IMG/VR virus record: IMGVR_UViG_3300044614_000397
Location: 1-64,000 of that record
DNA length: 64,000 nucleotides
Strand: one strand, 5' to 3'
DNA from: a virus
The position numbers and the translations under genes are program-made. Shown here piece by piece: positions 37,265 to 44,379 of the stretch. The notes under the pieces were generated by a model. It saw nothing but the letters and a program-made list of their open reading frames with translations, was not told the DNA's origin and ran no database searches. Positions within the stretch are counted from its first letter, which is position 1. Each line of letters starts with the position of its first letter.

Positions 37265-37598
37265 TGTTTTAACAGAGTATGGCCTTGATGCATTAGCAGC
37301 AATGCTTCATGAAACAGCAATAGAAAAGGGGTTTTGGGATGGAGATTATTCTAATGACAAGATTGGAAACAAGCTTGCCCTTGTACATTCAGAAGTTACT
37401 GAAGTATTAGAAGCAATTAGAAAGTCTAAGGGAAGCGAACATATTGTAGAGGAAATGGCAGATGTTATTATTCGCCTGCTAGATGTTTATGCTGCAATGA
37501 GAAATGAAGAGCAGGTTACACATAGTTTAGATGAAATTTTAGAGGCTAAAATAAATATAAATAAAGAGCGTCCAAGACTTCATGGAAACTTATTCTAG
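37251..37598 (+). CDS. MazG-like nucleotide pyrophosphohydrolase
   Basis: 115 residues from TTG 37251. The alpha-helical NTP-PPase motif is visible: LALVHSEVTEVLEAIRK (~44-60), then EHIVEEMADVIIRLLD (~64-80), supplying EExxE-type Mg2+ ligands and ExxD. Such enzymes hydrolyse (d)NTPs, and phage versions may adjust nucleotide or (p)ppGpp pools. It overlaps the previous gene by 14 bases. Confidence 0.8.
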   Translation: MNSNSVLTEYGLDALAAMLHETAIEKGFWDGDYSNDKIGNKLALVHSEVTEVLEAIRKSKGSEHIVEEMADVIIRLLDVYAAMRNEEQVTHSLDEILEAKININKERPRLHGNLF

Positions 37599-37604
37599 GT
37601 AAAG

Positions 37605-37610
37605 TATAAC
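37605..37610 (+). promoter_or_regulatory. Possible -10 element, leaderless type
   Basis: TATAAC lies four bases before the ATG at 37615 with no Shine-Dalgarno sequence. No clear -35. Weak on its own but in line with other leaderless starts here. Confidence 0.42.
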
Positions 37611-37614
37611 TAGA

Positions 37615-38316
37615 ATGACAATAAGTATAGATGCCTACGCCTTGCATAACGATTCGGCTACCATATCTCCGTTACCAGTTAATAGAGATTGGATGGAAGA
37701 AACGCCAGGTAGACAAGCTTATCATTGTTTTCCGATGAGCCTTGCAAATCAGCTTGGCTGGGGTATATCTTTTAAAAAAGATATTTCATTTATACTACAT
37801 AACGACTTTGACAATATATCATATGGGAAAATGGAAATAATTTCTGGTCAGGAATATGTTTCTACAGATAGACAAAATGGTGTGTTGGCATTTAAAACTG
37901 GATTAGCGCTTAGAACTAGTGAAAATTTTAGCCTACTTGTCTATCAACCACCAAATGTTTTTATAAATGGTTGCGACTTTGTATCTGTAATTTTAAGTAC
38001 ATCTTTTATAAAAGATGAATTTCAGCCAGGAATAAGAGTTAATTCTTTTAATAAAAAAATTACTATTAAAGCTGGAACCCCAATTGCAGCAATACTTCCA
38101 ATAGACTTGTCTAGTTTAGATCATTCAGAAGTAAAGATTAGCAACCTAGATTCTAGTATGTATTCAAATTTATTTAGCTCTAATGAATATCGAGATGTGG
38201 TTTCAGTTAGACAAAAAAACGGAGTCTGGTCAGATTTTTACAGAAATGCAACAGACCACCTTGGAAACAAAATAGGGGAGCATCAGGTTAAAAAAATTAA
38301 TTTAAAAGTAGTTTAA
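37615..38316 (+). CDS. DUF6065-like protein
   Basis: 233 residues. The segment RDWMEETPGRQAYHCFPMSL followed by ANQLGWGI, then GLALRTSENFSLLVYQPPN and INGCDFVSVILST, matches my memory of the DUF6065 family of bacterial and viral proteins. The fold is beta-rich, perhaps cupin-like; biochemical role unknown. It lies between MazG and RecA and probably has its own promoter. Confidence 0.6.
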   Translation: MTISIDAYALHNDSATISPLPVNRDWMEETPGRQAYHCFPMSLANQLGWGISFKKDISFILHNDFDNISYGKMEIISGQEYVSTDRQNGVLAFKTGLALRTSENFSLLVYQPPNVFINGCDFVSVILSTSFIKDEFQPGIRVNSFNKKITIKAGTPIAAILPIDLSSLDHSEVKISNLDSSMYSNLFSSNEYRDVVSVRQKNGVWSDFYRNATDHLGNKIGEHQVKKINLKVV

Positions 38317-38339
38317 AGCTTTACGAAACCTATTTTAAA

Positions 38340-38348
38340 TGATATACT
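38340..38348 (+). promoter_or_regulatory. Extended -10 promoter of the recA gene
   Basis: TGATATACT at 38340-38348. The short leader contains GAGAGAG before the ATG at 38370. No -35 seen. Confidence 0.55.
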
Positions 38349-38369
38349 AATGTAAAAGAGAGAGAAATA

Positions 38370-39374
38370 ATGAAAATTGAATTAGATGATATATTGGCAA
38401 AGCTAGATCCAAAAACAAGAGCAAGAGTTCAGTCAGCAGTAGATGTAAATGTAGATAAGCAGATTACACCAAGTATTGGTCTTAACCTAGCATTAAAAGG
38501 CGGACTTGCATACGGACGACAGATTCTTGTTTGGGGGAATAAGTCTGCTGGAAAATCTTCTTTCTGTCTACAAATGATTGCGTTAGCTCAAAAAGAAGGA
38601 AAGACATGCGCTTGGATAGATGCTGAGCACTCATATGATCCAGCATGGGCAGAGATGTTAGGTGTAGATTCTGAAAAACTAATCTATTCACCAGCAAAAA
38701 CTGTTAACGATATGGTAGATGTTGCAACGAAACTTATGGATGCAGGAGTTGATATGATTGTAGTAGATTCTATTTCAGCTCTTCTTCCCGCAATTTATTT
38801 TGAAAAAGATGGCAATGAAATGAAAGATCTGCAAGACACTAAGCAGATTGGCGCTGAAGCAAAGGATATGACTCACGCAGTCAAGATGTTAAATTATGCA
38901 AACAAAAACACACTACTTGTTCTCATCTCACAACAACGAAATCAATTTGGATCTATGCATGCTAGTCACATCCCCACAGGTGGCATGGCAGTCAAGTTCT
39001 TTTCTTCCACTGTCATTAAGCTATGGTCGTCTGAGGCTGAGGCTAATGCTATTAAAGCTGGTATTAAAGTTGGCGACAAGATTATCGAACAAAGAGTCGG
39101 CAGGCCAGTTAACTGGATTATTGATTACAACAAAGTCGGCCCCCCTAATTTATCAGGACAATACGACTTTTATTACCAAGGGGAAACTCTGGGTATAGAT
39201 GGAGTTGGAGAGACATTAGATGTTGCAGAAATGTGTGGGGTAGTTGAAAAGGGTGGCGCTTGGTATACTGTTAACGGAGAAAGATTTCAGGGACGTGCAA
39301 AAGCAGTTCAGTATCTTCGTGATAATCCAGAAGTAGTTACAAAACTACAGGAGGACATTAGTGCCAAATCTTAA
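38370..39374 (+). CDS. recA: RecA-like recombinase
   Basis: 334 residues with Walker A GNKSAGKSS (~56-64), the AWIDAEHSYDP motif (~84-94), Walker B MIVVDSISALLP (~127-138) and ISQQRNQFGS/L2 region. It is close to bacterial RecA in order but lacks the usual N-terminal extension and ends with a VVEKGGAWYTVNGERFQGR segment typical of RecA/UvsX families. It promotes homologous pairing for recombination-dependent replication and repair. Confidence 0.92.
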   Translation: MKIELDDILAKLDPKTRARVQSAVDVNVDKQITPSIGLNLALKGGLAYGRQILVWGNKSAGKSSFCLQMIALAQKEGKTCAWIDAEHSYDPAWAEMLGVDSEKLIYSPAKTVNDMVDVATKLMDAGVDMIVVDSISALLPAIYFEKDGNEMKDLQDTKQIGAEAKDMTHAVKMLNYANKNTLLVLISQQRNQFGSMHASHIPTGGMAVKFFSSTVIKLWSSEAEANAIKAGIKVGDKIIEQRVGRPVNWIIDYNKVGPPNLSGQYDFYYQGETLGIDGVGETLDVAEMCGVVEKGGAWYTVNGERFQGRAKAVQYLRDNPEVVTKLQEDISAKS

Positions 39375-39546
39375 TGAATTTATTTCTTCAGAAAAAATTC
39401 ACAGCCCAGAGCTAGAGCGCTTTGGAGGCAAGAAACCCTGTGCTAAATGCGACAAAGATGCAGAAGAATATTTTTGGGATGCTATGTCTTTGACTATGAG
39501 CTGGGAATGTCCAGATGGTCATAAGAATTCATTTAGGGTTAACTAA
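39361..39546 (+). CDS. Small zinc-ribbon protein
   Basis: 61 residues from GTG 39361 with GGAGG six bases upstream. CAKC (~27-30) and CPDGH (~50-54) make a likely zinc site. It overlaps the end of recA. Possibly DNA-binding; no family recognised. Confidence 0.62.
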   Translation: MPNLNEFISSEKIHSPELERFGGKKPCAKCDKDAEEYFWDAMSLTMSWECPDGHKNSFRVN

Positions 39547-39860
39547 TGTCAGAAAGATCTGAAGTAAAAAGAGATGGTGCTAAAGCACAAAAGAATAGTG
39601 GTCGTGGAGATTACCAAAAGGGTGATGCCAAATGGAATCAGTTCTTGGTGGATTATAAAGAGGCCTCATCTTCTTTTACTTTAAATAAGCCAGTGTGGTC
39701 TAAAATATGCACTGACACATTTAAAGTTAGTAGGGATATGCATCCAGCGCTAAAGATTATTATAGGAACAGATTCCAAGGTTCGTCTTGGAATTATTGAG
39801 TGGGCTGTGTTAGAAGAACTAATTCAGTTTTGGGAGGACAACAATGGCAAACAAGCGTAG
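39546..39860 (+). CDS. Probable PD-(D/E)XK nuclease (resolvase-like)
   Basis: 104 residues. The order RDGAKAQKNSGRGDYQKGDA, then FLVDYKEASSSFTLNK, then LKIIIGTDSKVRLGIIEW is the pattern of small phage PD-(D/E)XK nucleases: Asp of KGD, D-x-K of VDYK, and a strand after. Related proteins are often called Holliday junction resolvases. It stands between RecA and a Cas4-like nuclease, suggesting recombination or end processing. Confidence 0.55.
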   Translation: MSERSEVKRDGAKAQKNSGRGDYQKGDAKWNQFLVDYKEASSSFTLNKPVWSKICTDTFKVSRDMHPALKIIIGTDSKVRLGIIEWAVLEELIQFWEDNNGKQA

Positions 39861-39969
39861 ATTTAACGATACTATTATTAGAAATGGTATGATTATAAAG
39901 ATTCGTAAAGATGGGACAGTGCGATCAGTAGTTGGTCCTTATATAGTAAATCATAAGAAGACTAAGTAA
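39844..39969 (+). CDS. Small basic peptide
   Basis: 41 residues from the ATG at 39844, overlapping the preceding gene by 17 bases and the next ATG by one base. It is strongly basic (NKRRF, IKIRKDG, NHKKTK) with a beta-hairpin-like centre, suggesting nucleic-acid contact. Not recognised. Confidence 0.55.
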   Translation: MANKRRFNDTIIRNGMIIKIRKDGTVRSVVGPYIVNHKKTK

Positions 39970-40073
39970 TGACAATGTTTTTGCTAGGGTTAATGCTGGG
40001 CTTTGTTATTGGCTATGGCTTAGGTTTATTTATAGACAAGATAGATAAGAGGATGAAAAATGGTAGAAGATAA
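39969..40073 (+). CDS. Single-pass membrane micropeptide
   Basis: 34 residues: a Gly/Leu/Phe hydrophobic stretch of ~20 residues (FLLGLMLGFVIGYGLGLFI) then a basic tail (DKIDKRMKNGRR). The ATG overlaps the TAA upstream and its end overlaps the next gene by 14 bases. The conserved-looking overlap grammar supports a real gene. Function unknown. Confidence 0.55.
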   Translation: MTMFLLGLMLGFVIGYGLGLFIDKIDKRMKNGRR

Positions 40074-40398
40074 GAATACTTTAGAGTTAATTAGTTCTAT
40101 TACGGAGTTCAATGACCTACATGAGTATATGGGCGATGACCAACTAGATAGGGCACTTTCTATTGTAGTAAAACTATTAATGAATCCAGATGTTCCTTCT
40201 GCAAAGGCACCGTATTTAATTATCGAGCTTCAAGCAATGTCTACTAAGTTTTCTATGATGGCGTCTTACTATTCAACAATTGCTAAAGATAAAGCTGGAA
40301 CTACAAACAACAACAAAAAGAATATTTATTATTCAGCAAAGGAGTCCATAGACAAACTTGTAGATGCACTTAAGTATGTCGTTAGGTACAATTCATAA
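40060..40398 (+). CDS. Helical protein, unknown
   Basis: 112 residues, alpha-helical throughout (ELISSITEFNDLHEYMG, LIIELQAMSTKFSMMASYYS). Its TAATG overlap with the following Cas4-like nuclease suggests a partner role in recombination. No family recognised. Confidence 0.6.
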   Translation: MVEDKNTLELISSITEFNDLHEYMGDDQLDRALSIVVKLLMNPDVPSAKAPYLIIELQAMSTKFSMMASYYSTIAKDKAGTTNNNKKNIYYSAKESIDKLVDALKYVVRYNS

Positions 40399-41183
40399 TG
40401 GGTAGAGATATAGTAAAGAACCTTAAGTTTAAGAAGCATGCTGGCAAGCACTTCGATCCAGAAAAATTTGCTCAGCTTTTAGATGAGTCATATCGTAATA
40501 CCAAACGTGCTGATGGCGAAATGACTAAAAAGTCTTTTAGTCCAAGCACACTTGGATACGGTCACGGAACATGCCCAAGATACTGGTATATGGCTTTTAG
40601 TGGTGCTATGTTTATTGATGATAATGATGCAGTAGCCGTTGCTAATATGGCTCAAGGAACTCAGGCTCACGAAAGATTACAAAAACTAATTAGTACTATG
40701 CCAGAATGGAAAGCCGAAGAAGAAGAAATTGTAAATGAATACCCTCCCATCCGTGGCTTTATAGATTTAATTATGGAGTATGACGCAGAAACTGTAATTG
40801 GAGAAATTAAAACAGCAAAGCAAGAAGTGTGGGATCAAAGACAGGCAGAAATGAAACCTACAACAAATCACCTTCTTCAATTGCTTACGTATATGAAATT
40901 AAAAAATGCTAAAGAAGGCTTCTTTCTTTATGAAAATAAGAATACACAGGAGCTTATTGTTATTCCAGTATCTATGAACGAAAAAAATAAGGCAATTATT
41001 GAGGAAGCTTTTACCTGGATGTGCGAAGTCTGGGATAACTTTAAAGAAGGAGATCTTCCTATGCGTCCAGCTGGCGCCTCAAAGTCTAAGATGCCATGCA
41101 CATATTGCCCTATTAAAAAGGAATGTTATGCAGGGCTAACTGGAACAGTTCAAATAGAATCGTATAAGGTTCCAAAGCTGTGA
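40398..41183 (+). CDS. Cas4/RecB-like exonuclease with Fe-S cluster cysteines
   Basis: 261 residues. Cys59 (CPRYW) and CTYCPIKKEC (about 234-243) supply four Cys for a Cas4-type iron-sulfur cluster. The PD-(D/E)XK core has H of QGTQAHERL (~87), D of GFIDLIME (~118), E-x-K of IGEIKTAK (~131-138) and Q of HLLQLLTYM. Such enzymes are ssDNA exonucleases. No Cas genes or CRISPR occur in the window, so the role is replication or recombination rather than adaptation. Confidence 0.85.
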   Translation: MGRDIVKNLKFKKHAGKHFDPEKFAQLLDESYRNTKRADGEMTKKSFSPSTLGYGHGTCPRYWYMAFSGAMFIDDNDAVAVANMAQGTQAHERLQKLISTMPEWKAEEEEIVNEYPPIRGFIDLIMEYDAETVIGEIKTAKQEVWDQRQAEMKPTTNHLLQLLTYMKLKNAKEGFFLYENKNTQELIVIPVSMNEKNKAIIEEAFTWMCEVWDNFKEGDLPMRPAGASKSKMPCTYCPIKKECYAGLTGTVQIESYKVPKL

Positions 41184-41464
41184 TTTGTGCAAACAAAGAC
41201 TGCTTAAACGGTAAAGAGTTTGAGCCTAAAACCCATAATCAAAAATATTGTTCCGATGAGTGCTGCAGAATTGCAACTAATAAAAGAATTATGGAAAAGT
41301 ATTATGAAAAAAAAGCTATTAGAAATGGTGCTGCACGTGGATGTAAAAAATGTAAAGCACAGCTAAGTAGGTATAATGACACTTCGTTATGTGCAGCTTG
41401 CCAGAAAAAAATAGATATAACATCAAAAAATAAGATTAAGGGAATGCTAGATGAAATTAGCTGA
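41180..41464 (+). CDS. Cys-rich protein with two zinc-binding modules
   Basis: 94 residues from GTG 41180. The N-terminal part (MICANKDCL, QKYCSDECCR) has the form of a treble-clef/MYM-like finger with CxxxxC and CxxxCC; the C-terminal part (CKKCKAQL, LCAACQKK) is a CxxC...CxxC ribbon. Possibly DNA-binding. Overlaps the Cas4-like gene by 4 bases and RuvC by 14. Confidence 0.62.
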   Translation: MICANKDCLNGKEFEPKTHNQKYCSDECCRIATNKRIMEKYYEKKAIRNGAARGCKKCKAQLSRYNDTSLCAACQKKIDITSKNKIKGMLDEIS

Positions 41465-42017
41465 CCTTGTAAAGACCAGAGCAAATAAAGTTTTAGGGAT
41501 AGATGCATCAACAAACTCTGTTGCCTTCTGCCTAATGGAAAATGATAAGCCATTAAAATGGGGTAAAATAGAATTTGTAGGGGCCGATATATATGAAAAG
41601 ATATATGACGCAAAGGTTAAAACACACGCTATGCTAGAAGAATTAAAATCAGATTATATTGCGGTAGAGGGTGCAATACTTGTCAGATCACCTGATGCTG
41701 TGATAAAATTGTCTTATGTATATGGAGTTGTTATTGCTGAGCTTATGTCTACTGGCTCTAAGGTTATTACTATTAGCCCATCCTCGTGGCAGGCGTTCAT
41801 TGGCAACAAAAATCCAACGAAAGATGAGAAGTCTGCAATAAGATTAAAGAGTCCAGGATACGCAGACTCTTGGTATAAAACTCAATTAAGAAATATGCGT
41901 AAGCAAAGAACCGTGGATTATTTTAATAATAAGTACGGCCTATCCATAACAGATTTTGACGTAGCAGATGCATTCGGCATCGCTCATTATGCTAATAAGG
42001 TGCTTACTGAAAGATGA
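41451..42017 (+). CDS. ruvC: RuvC-like Holliday junction resolvase
   Basis: 188 residues with the RNase-H-fold signature: Asp18 in VLGIDASTNS, Glu in YIAVEGAIL (~69), and Asp residues in FDVADAFGIAHYA (~170-180). It resolves four-way junctions before packaging. The insertion around 115-150 rich in Lys/Arg (KNPTKDEKSAIRLKS) may contact DNA. Confidence 0.85.
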   Translation: MKLADLVKTRANKVLGIDASTNSVAFCLMENDKPLKWGKIEFVGADIYEKIYDAKVKTHAMLEELKSDYIAVEGAILVRSPDAVIKLSYVYGVVIAELMSTGSKVITISPSSWQAFIGNKNPTKDEKSAIRLKSPGYADSWYKTQLRNMRKQRTVDYFNNKYGLSITDFDVADAFGIAHYANKVLTER

Positions 42018-42160
42018 AGTTTTATCAAAGCAAGGAGTGGCTATATAGAAGGTATGTAGTTCAAAAGAAAACTGTAACTGAGATAGGAAAAGAGTGCGGA
42101 GTATCCGCTATGACCATACAGAGATACCTAGAACAGTTTGGACTTATTAAAAAAAGATGA
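42014..42160 (+). CDS. Minimal helix-turn-helix protein
   Basis: 48 residues, ATGA overlap with RuvC at the start and with the glycosyltransferase at the end. Residues ~19-45 (TVTEIGKECGVSAMTIQRYL) form a clear HTH with the expected G in the turn. It is basic and is almost nothing but the HTH, like terminase- or recombinase-type adaptors. Likely DNA-binding regulator; target unknown. Confidence 0.7.
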   Translation: MKFYQSKEWLYRRYVVQKKTVTEIGKECGVSAMTIQRYLEQFGLIKKR

Positions 42161-42858
42161 CTCTCAATAAATTTTGCTATAAAGTTTTTCATATCCCAGG
42201 ATATGGGGAATCTCACGAACAAAGATCTGACCTATTTAAAAGCCTTGATGATTTTTTGTTAACTAAAATGGACAGACTTGAAACAGATACAGTTCTAATT
42301 AGTAACGAAGACCAGTACTTTGATTTTAATGAAAAGCATAATTTGATTAAAACTCAACGTGAGTTTAAGTGGGGAGAGCTAGGCATATGGGCAAGCAACT
42401 TATTGGCAATTAAAAATTTTTTAAACACAGATAAAGAATATCTTATGTTAATGGAAGATGATATCTATGTTCCAAATCAAGAAAGGTTTGTCGAGCTTCT
42501 AGAATATTATATGAGCATTATTCCCAAAGACTGGGAAGTGTTTAGTTATTTTGTGCATGAAAATCAATTTACTAGGTTTCAGGATATTCACGGTCATTCC
42601 GAAATAGTTCCAGCATATCAAGACTGGTCGATGCTTTGCTATATATTAAATAGAAAGTCTGCAGAAAAAATTCTTAATTTGTGTTTAATTCATGGATTAA
42701 CAATGCCAATAGACTGGTATATTTATAGGCAACCAGAGGTATTTAAGTCGTATACCCTGAGTCCTATTGCAGAAAAGGGATGTAAATTGTATAATGTAGT
42801 ATCAACCTTTCAAGAAAAAGAAACAGGCCACCCAGTGCCAGAAAAGAGAAATAAATGA
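42157..42858 (+). CDS. Glycosyltransferase, family 25-like
   Basis: 233 residues. KWGELGIWASNLLAIKNFL and YLMLMEDDIYVP (~100-112, acidic metal-binding motif) are the typical elements of GT25-type transferases, followed by a helical region and a WSMLCYILNRKSAEKIL motif (~150-170). It probably transfers a sugar to a phage or host molecule. Its stop overlaps the methyltransferase start (ATGA), suggesting a joint modification step. Confidence 0.72.
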   Translation: MTLNKFCYKVFHIPGYGESHEQRSDLFKSLDDFLLTKMDRLETDTVLISNEDQYFDFNEKHNLIKTQREFKWGELGIWASNLLAIKNFLNTDKEYLMLMEDDIYVPNQERFVELLEYYMSIIPKDWEVFSYFVHENQFTRFQDIHGHSEIVPAYQDWSMLCYILNRKSAEKILNLCLIHGLTMPIDWYIYRQPEVFKSYTLSPIAEKGCKLYNVVSTFQEKETGHPVPEKRNK

Positions 42859-43472
42859 GCAGAGAGCTAGCAGAAAAGTTACCAAATTGGTTTCTAGGTA
42901 ATAAAACACAAGATGACTTTGATAGACTTTTAAATGAATTTAGGGGCAAGCCTAATCTTAAGTTTTTAGAGATTGGTTCATTTTGCGGCAATAGTGCGGC
43001 ATGGACTATCGAAAATATTCTTACAGATAAAACATCAAAGCTTACGTGTGTAGACCCTTGGAATGGAAATATTGTGCATGAAGCATTTGATTTCTCGGAT
43101 GTAGAAGCTGCTTTTGATCAGCAACTTGAGCCATTTAAAGATCAGCTTATTAAACAAAAAGCATATAGCGATGAATGGCTTATGAAGAATCGCTCTAAGC
43201 AGTATGACTTTATTTATATTGATGGGGACCACATGCCACAAGCATTTATGATGGATGCTTTGCTTTCATGGGAGTTGTTAAAGCCAGGTGGAATTATGGC
43301 TATTGATGATTATGCATGGACACATCCACGAGGATCTCAGTATAATCCAGGACCAGCAATCGATATGTTTGTAAGCATGTACTCAGAGCACCTAACTGTT
43401 ATCGAAAAGGGATGGCAAGTTTGGGTACGCAAGAATCCAGATTATGTTCGTCCAGAACATATTCACGAATAA
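42855..43472 (+). CDS. Class I SAM-dependent methyltransferase
   Basis: 205 residues with the SAM motif FLEIGSFCGNSAAW (~36-49), LTCVDPWNG (~63-71), YDFIYIDGDHMPQAF (~115-129) and LLKPGGIMAIDDYAW (~138-152), as in CmcI/Methyltransf_24 proteins. The substrate is likely a small molecule or sugar, not DNA, because no target recognition domain is visible. Coupled to the glycosyltransferase. Confidence 0.8.
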   Translation: MSRELAEKLPNWFLGNKTQDDFDRLLNEFRGKPNLKFLEIGSFCGNSAAWTIENILTDKTSKLTCVDPWNGNIVHEAFDFSDVEAAFDQQLEPFKDQLIKQKAYSDEWLMKNRSKQYDFIYIDGDHMPQAFMMDALLSWELLKPGGIMAIDDYAWTHPRGSQYNPGPAIDMFVSMYSEHLTVIEKGWQVWVRKNPDYVRPEHIHE

Positions 43473-43483
43473 AAGGCGGCTAA

Positions 43484-43807
43484 ATGTTAAAACCAGTATT
43501 TGAAGATGTAAGTAGGTTTGATTGCTCAGACCTATATTTAAAATCAGTTGGTGCCCCAGCTGGCAATGCTATTTGGACAACCTGCCACGATATTGCACAT
43601 ATGCTAATTGAAAAAAATATCTCATACGGCAACTCGGCACTTGAGCCAGCTAGAATATTTTCAACGGCGGATTCAACAGAACAATTAAAAGTCCGTATAG
43701 ATGATAAGCTAAATAGAGTAAAAAATAACCAAGGGTTTGCGGGAGATAATGATATCGATGATTTAATTGGATATCTAGTTCTCTATAAAATAGCTAGATC
43801 CAGTTGA
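43484..43807 (+). CDS. All-alpha nucleotide-related protein (DUF1599/Nmad1-like)
   Basis: 107 residues. The segment LIEKNISYGNSALEP, then EQLKVRIDDKLNRVKN, and DIDDLIGYLVLYKIAR matches a small helical domain often found with phage nucleotide metabolism. It resembles MazG-superfamily helices but lacks an obvious EExxE set. Role in nucleotide pool or base modification is an inference. Confidence 0.58.
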   Translation: MLKPVFEDVSRFDCSDLYLKSVGAPAGNAIWTTCHDIAHMLIEKNISYGNSALEPARIFSTADSTEQLKVRIDDKLNRVKNNQGFAGDNDIDDLIGYLVLYKIARSS

Positions 43808-43832
43808 TTTTTTAGTCGACTAAGAGTATACT
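43804..43832 (+). promoter_or_regulatory. Promoter of the terminase operon, leaderless type
   Basis: TTGATT at 43804-43809, 17-base spacer, TATACT at 43827-43832; ATG at 43840 follows after seven bases with no Shine-Dalgarno sequence. Confidence 0.72.
43812..43823. promoter_or_regulatory. Operator-like palindrome in the terminase promoter
   Basis: TTAGTCGACTAA is a perfect 12-base palindrome lying entirely in the spacer between -35 and -10, where a bound dimer would block or remodel the promoter. Confidence 0.5.
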
Positions 43833-43839
43833 CTAATAT

Positions 43840-44379
43840 ATGTCTGAAATTGAATTAGCTGATCACTTTGATCGAATGAACGTAGTGGTCTCAGAACTAC
43901 TTAAGGGAAATAACCCTACCCAAATTGCCACCGTAACAGGCTTTAAGAGAGCCGAAGTGGTCGAGTTGATAGATGAGTGGAAGAGCGTTGTTCACAACGA
44001 CACAGCGGCCCGTGAAAGGGCTAAAGAGGCCATCTCAGGAGCAGACCAACACTATGCCATGCTAATTAAAGAAGCGTGGAAAACTGTAGAAGATGCAGAT
44101 CAGGCGGGACAATTAAGTGTTAAATCTGGTGCATTAAAGCTTATTGCAGATATTGAAGGTAAAAGAATAGGCATGCTTCAAGAAGTCGGGTTACTAGATA
44201 ATGCCGAATTAGCAAATCAAATTGCAGAAACAGAACGTAAGCAAGACATACTTGTAAAAATATTAAAAGAAGTAACTGCCTCTTGCCCTAAGTGTAAAAT
44301 GGATGTGGCAAAAAGATTATCTCAGATCACTGGTATTGTTGAGCCAATAGAGATAGTTGAGGAATCTAGTGGATCTTAA
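43840..44379 (+). CDS. Terminase small subunit candidate
   Basis: 179 residues. The N-terminal ~60 residues hold an HTH-like motif (NPTQIATVTGFKRAEVVELI), the centre is a helical oligomerisation region, and CPKC lies near 149. It directly precedes the large terminase with an 11-base overlap, the classical order. It would recognise the phage DNA for packaging. Confidence 0.68.
   Translation: MSEIELADHFDRMNVVVSELLKGNNPTQIATVTGFKRAEVVELIDEWKSVVHNDTAARERAKEAISGADQHYAMLIKEAWKTVEDADQAGQLSVKSGALKLIADIEGKRIGMLQEVGLLDNAELANQIAETERKQDILVKILKEVTASCPKCKMDVAKRLSQITGIVEPIEIVEESSGS

Noticed and set aside
40398-41183. CRISPR-related Cas4 and a CRISPR array
   Set aside because: The nuclease is alone among replication genes; no spaced repeats or other cas genes are present.
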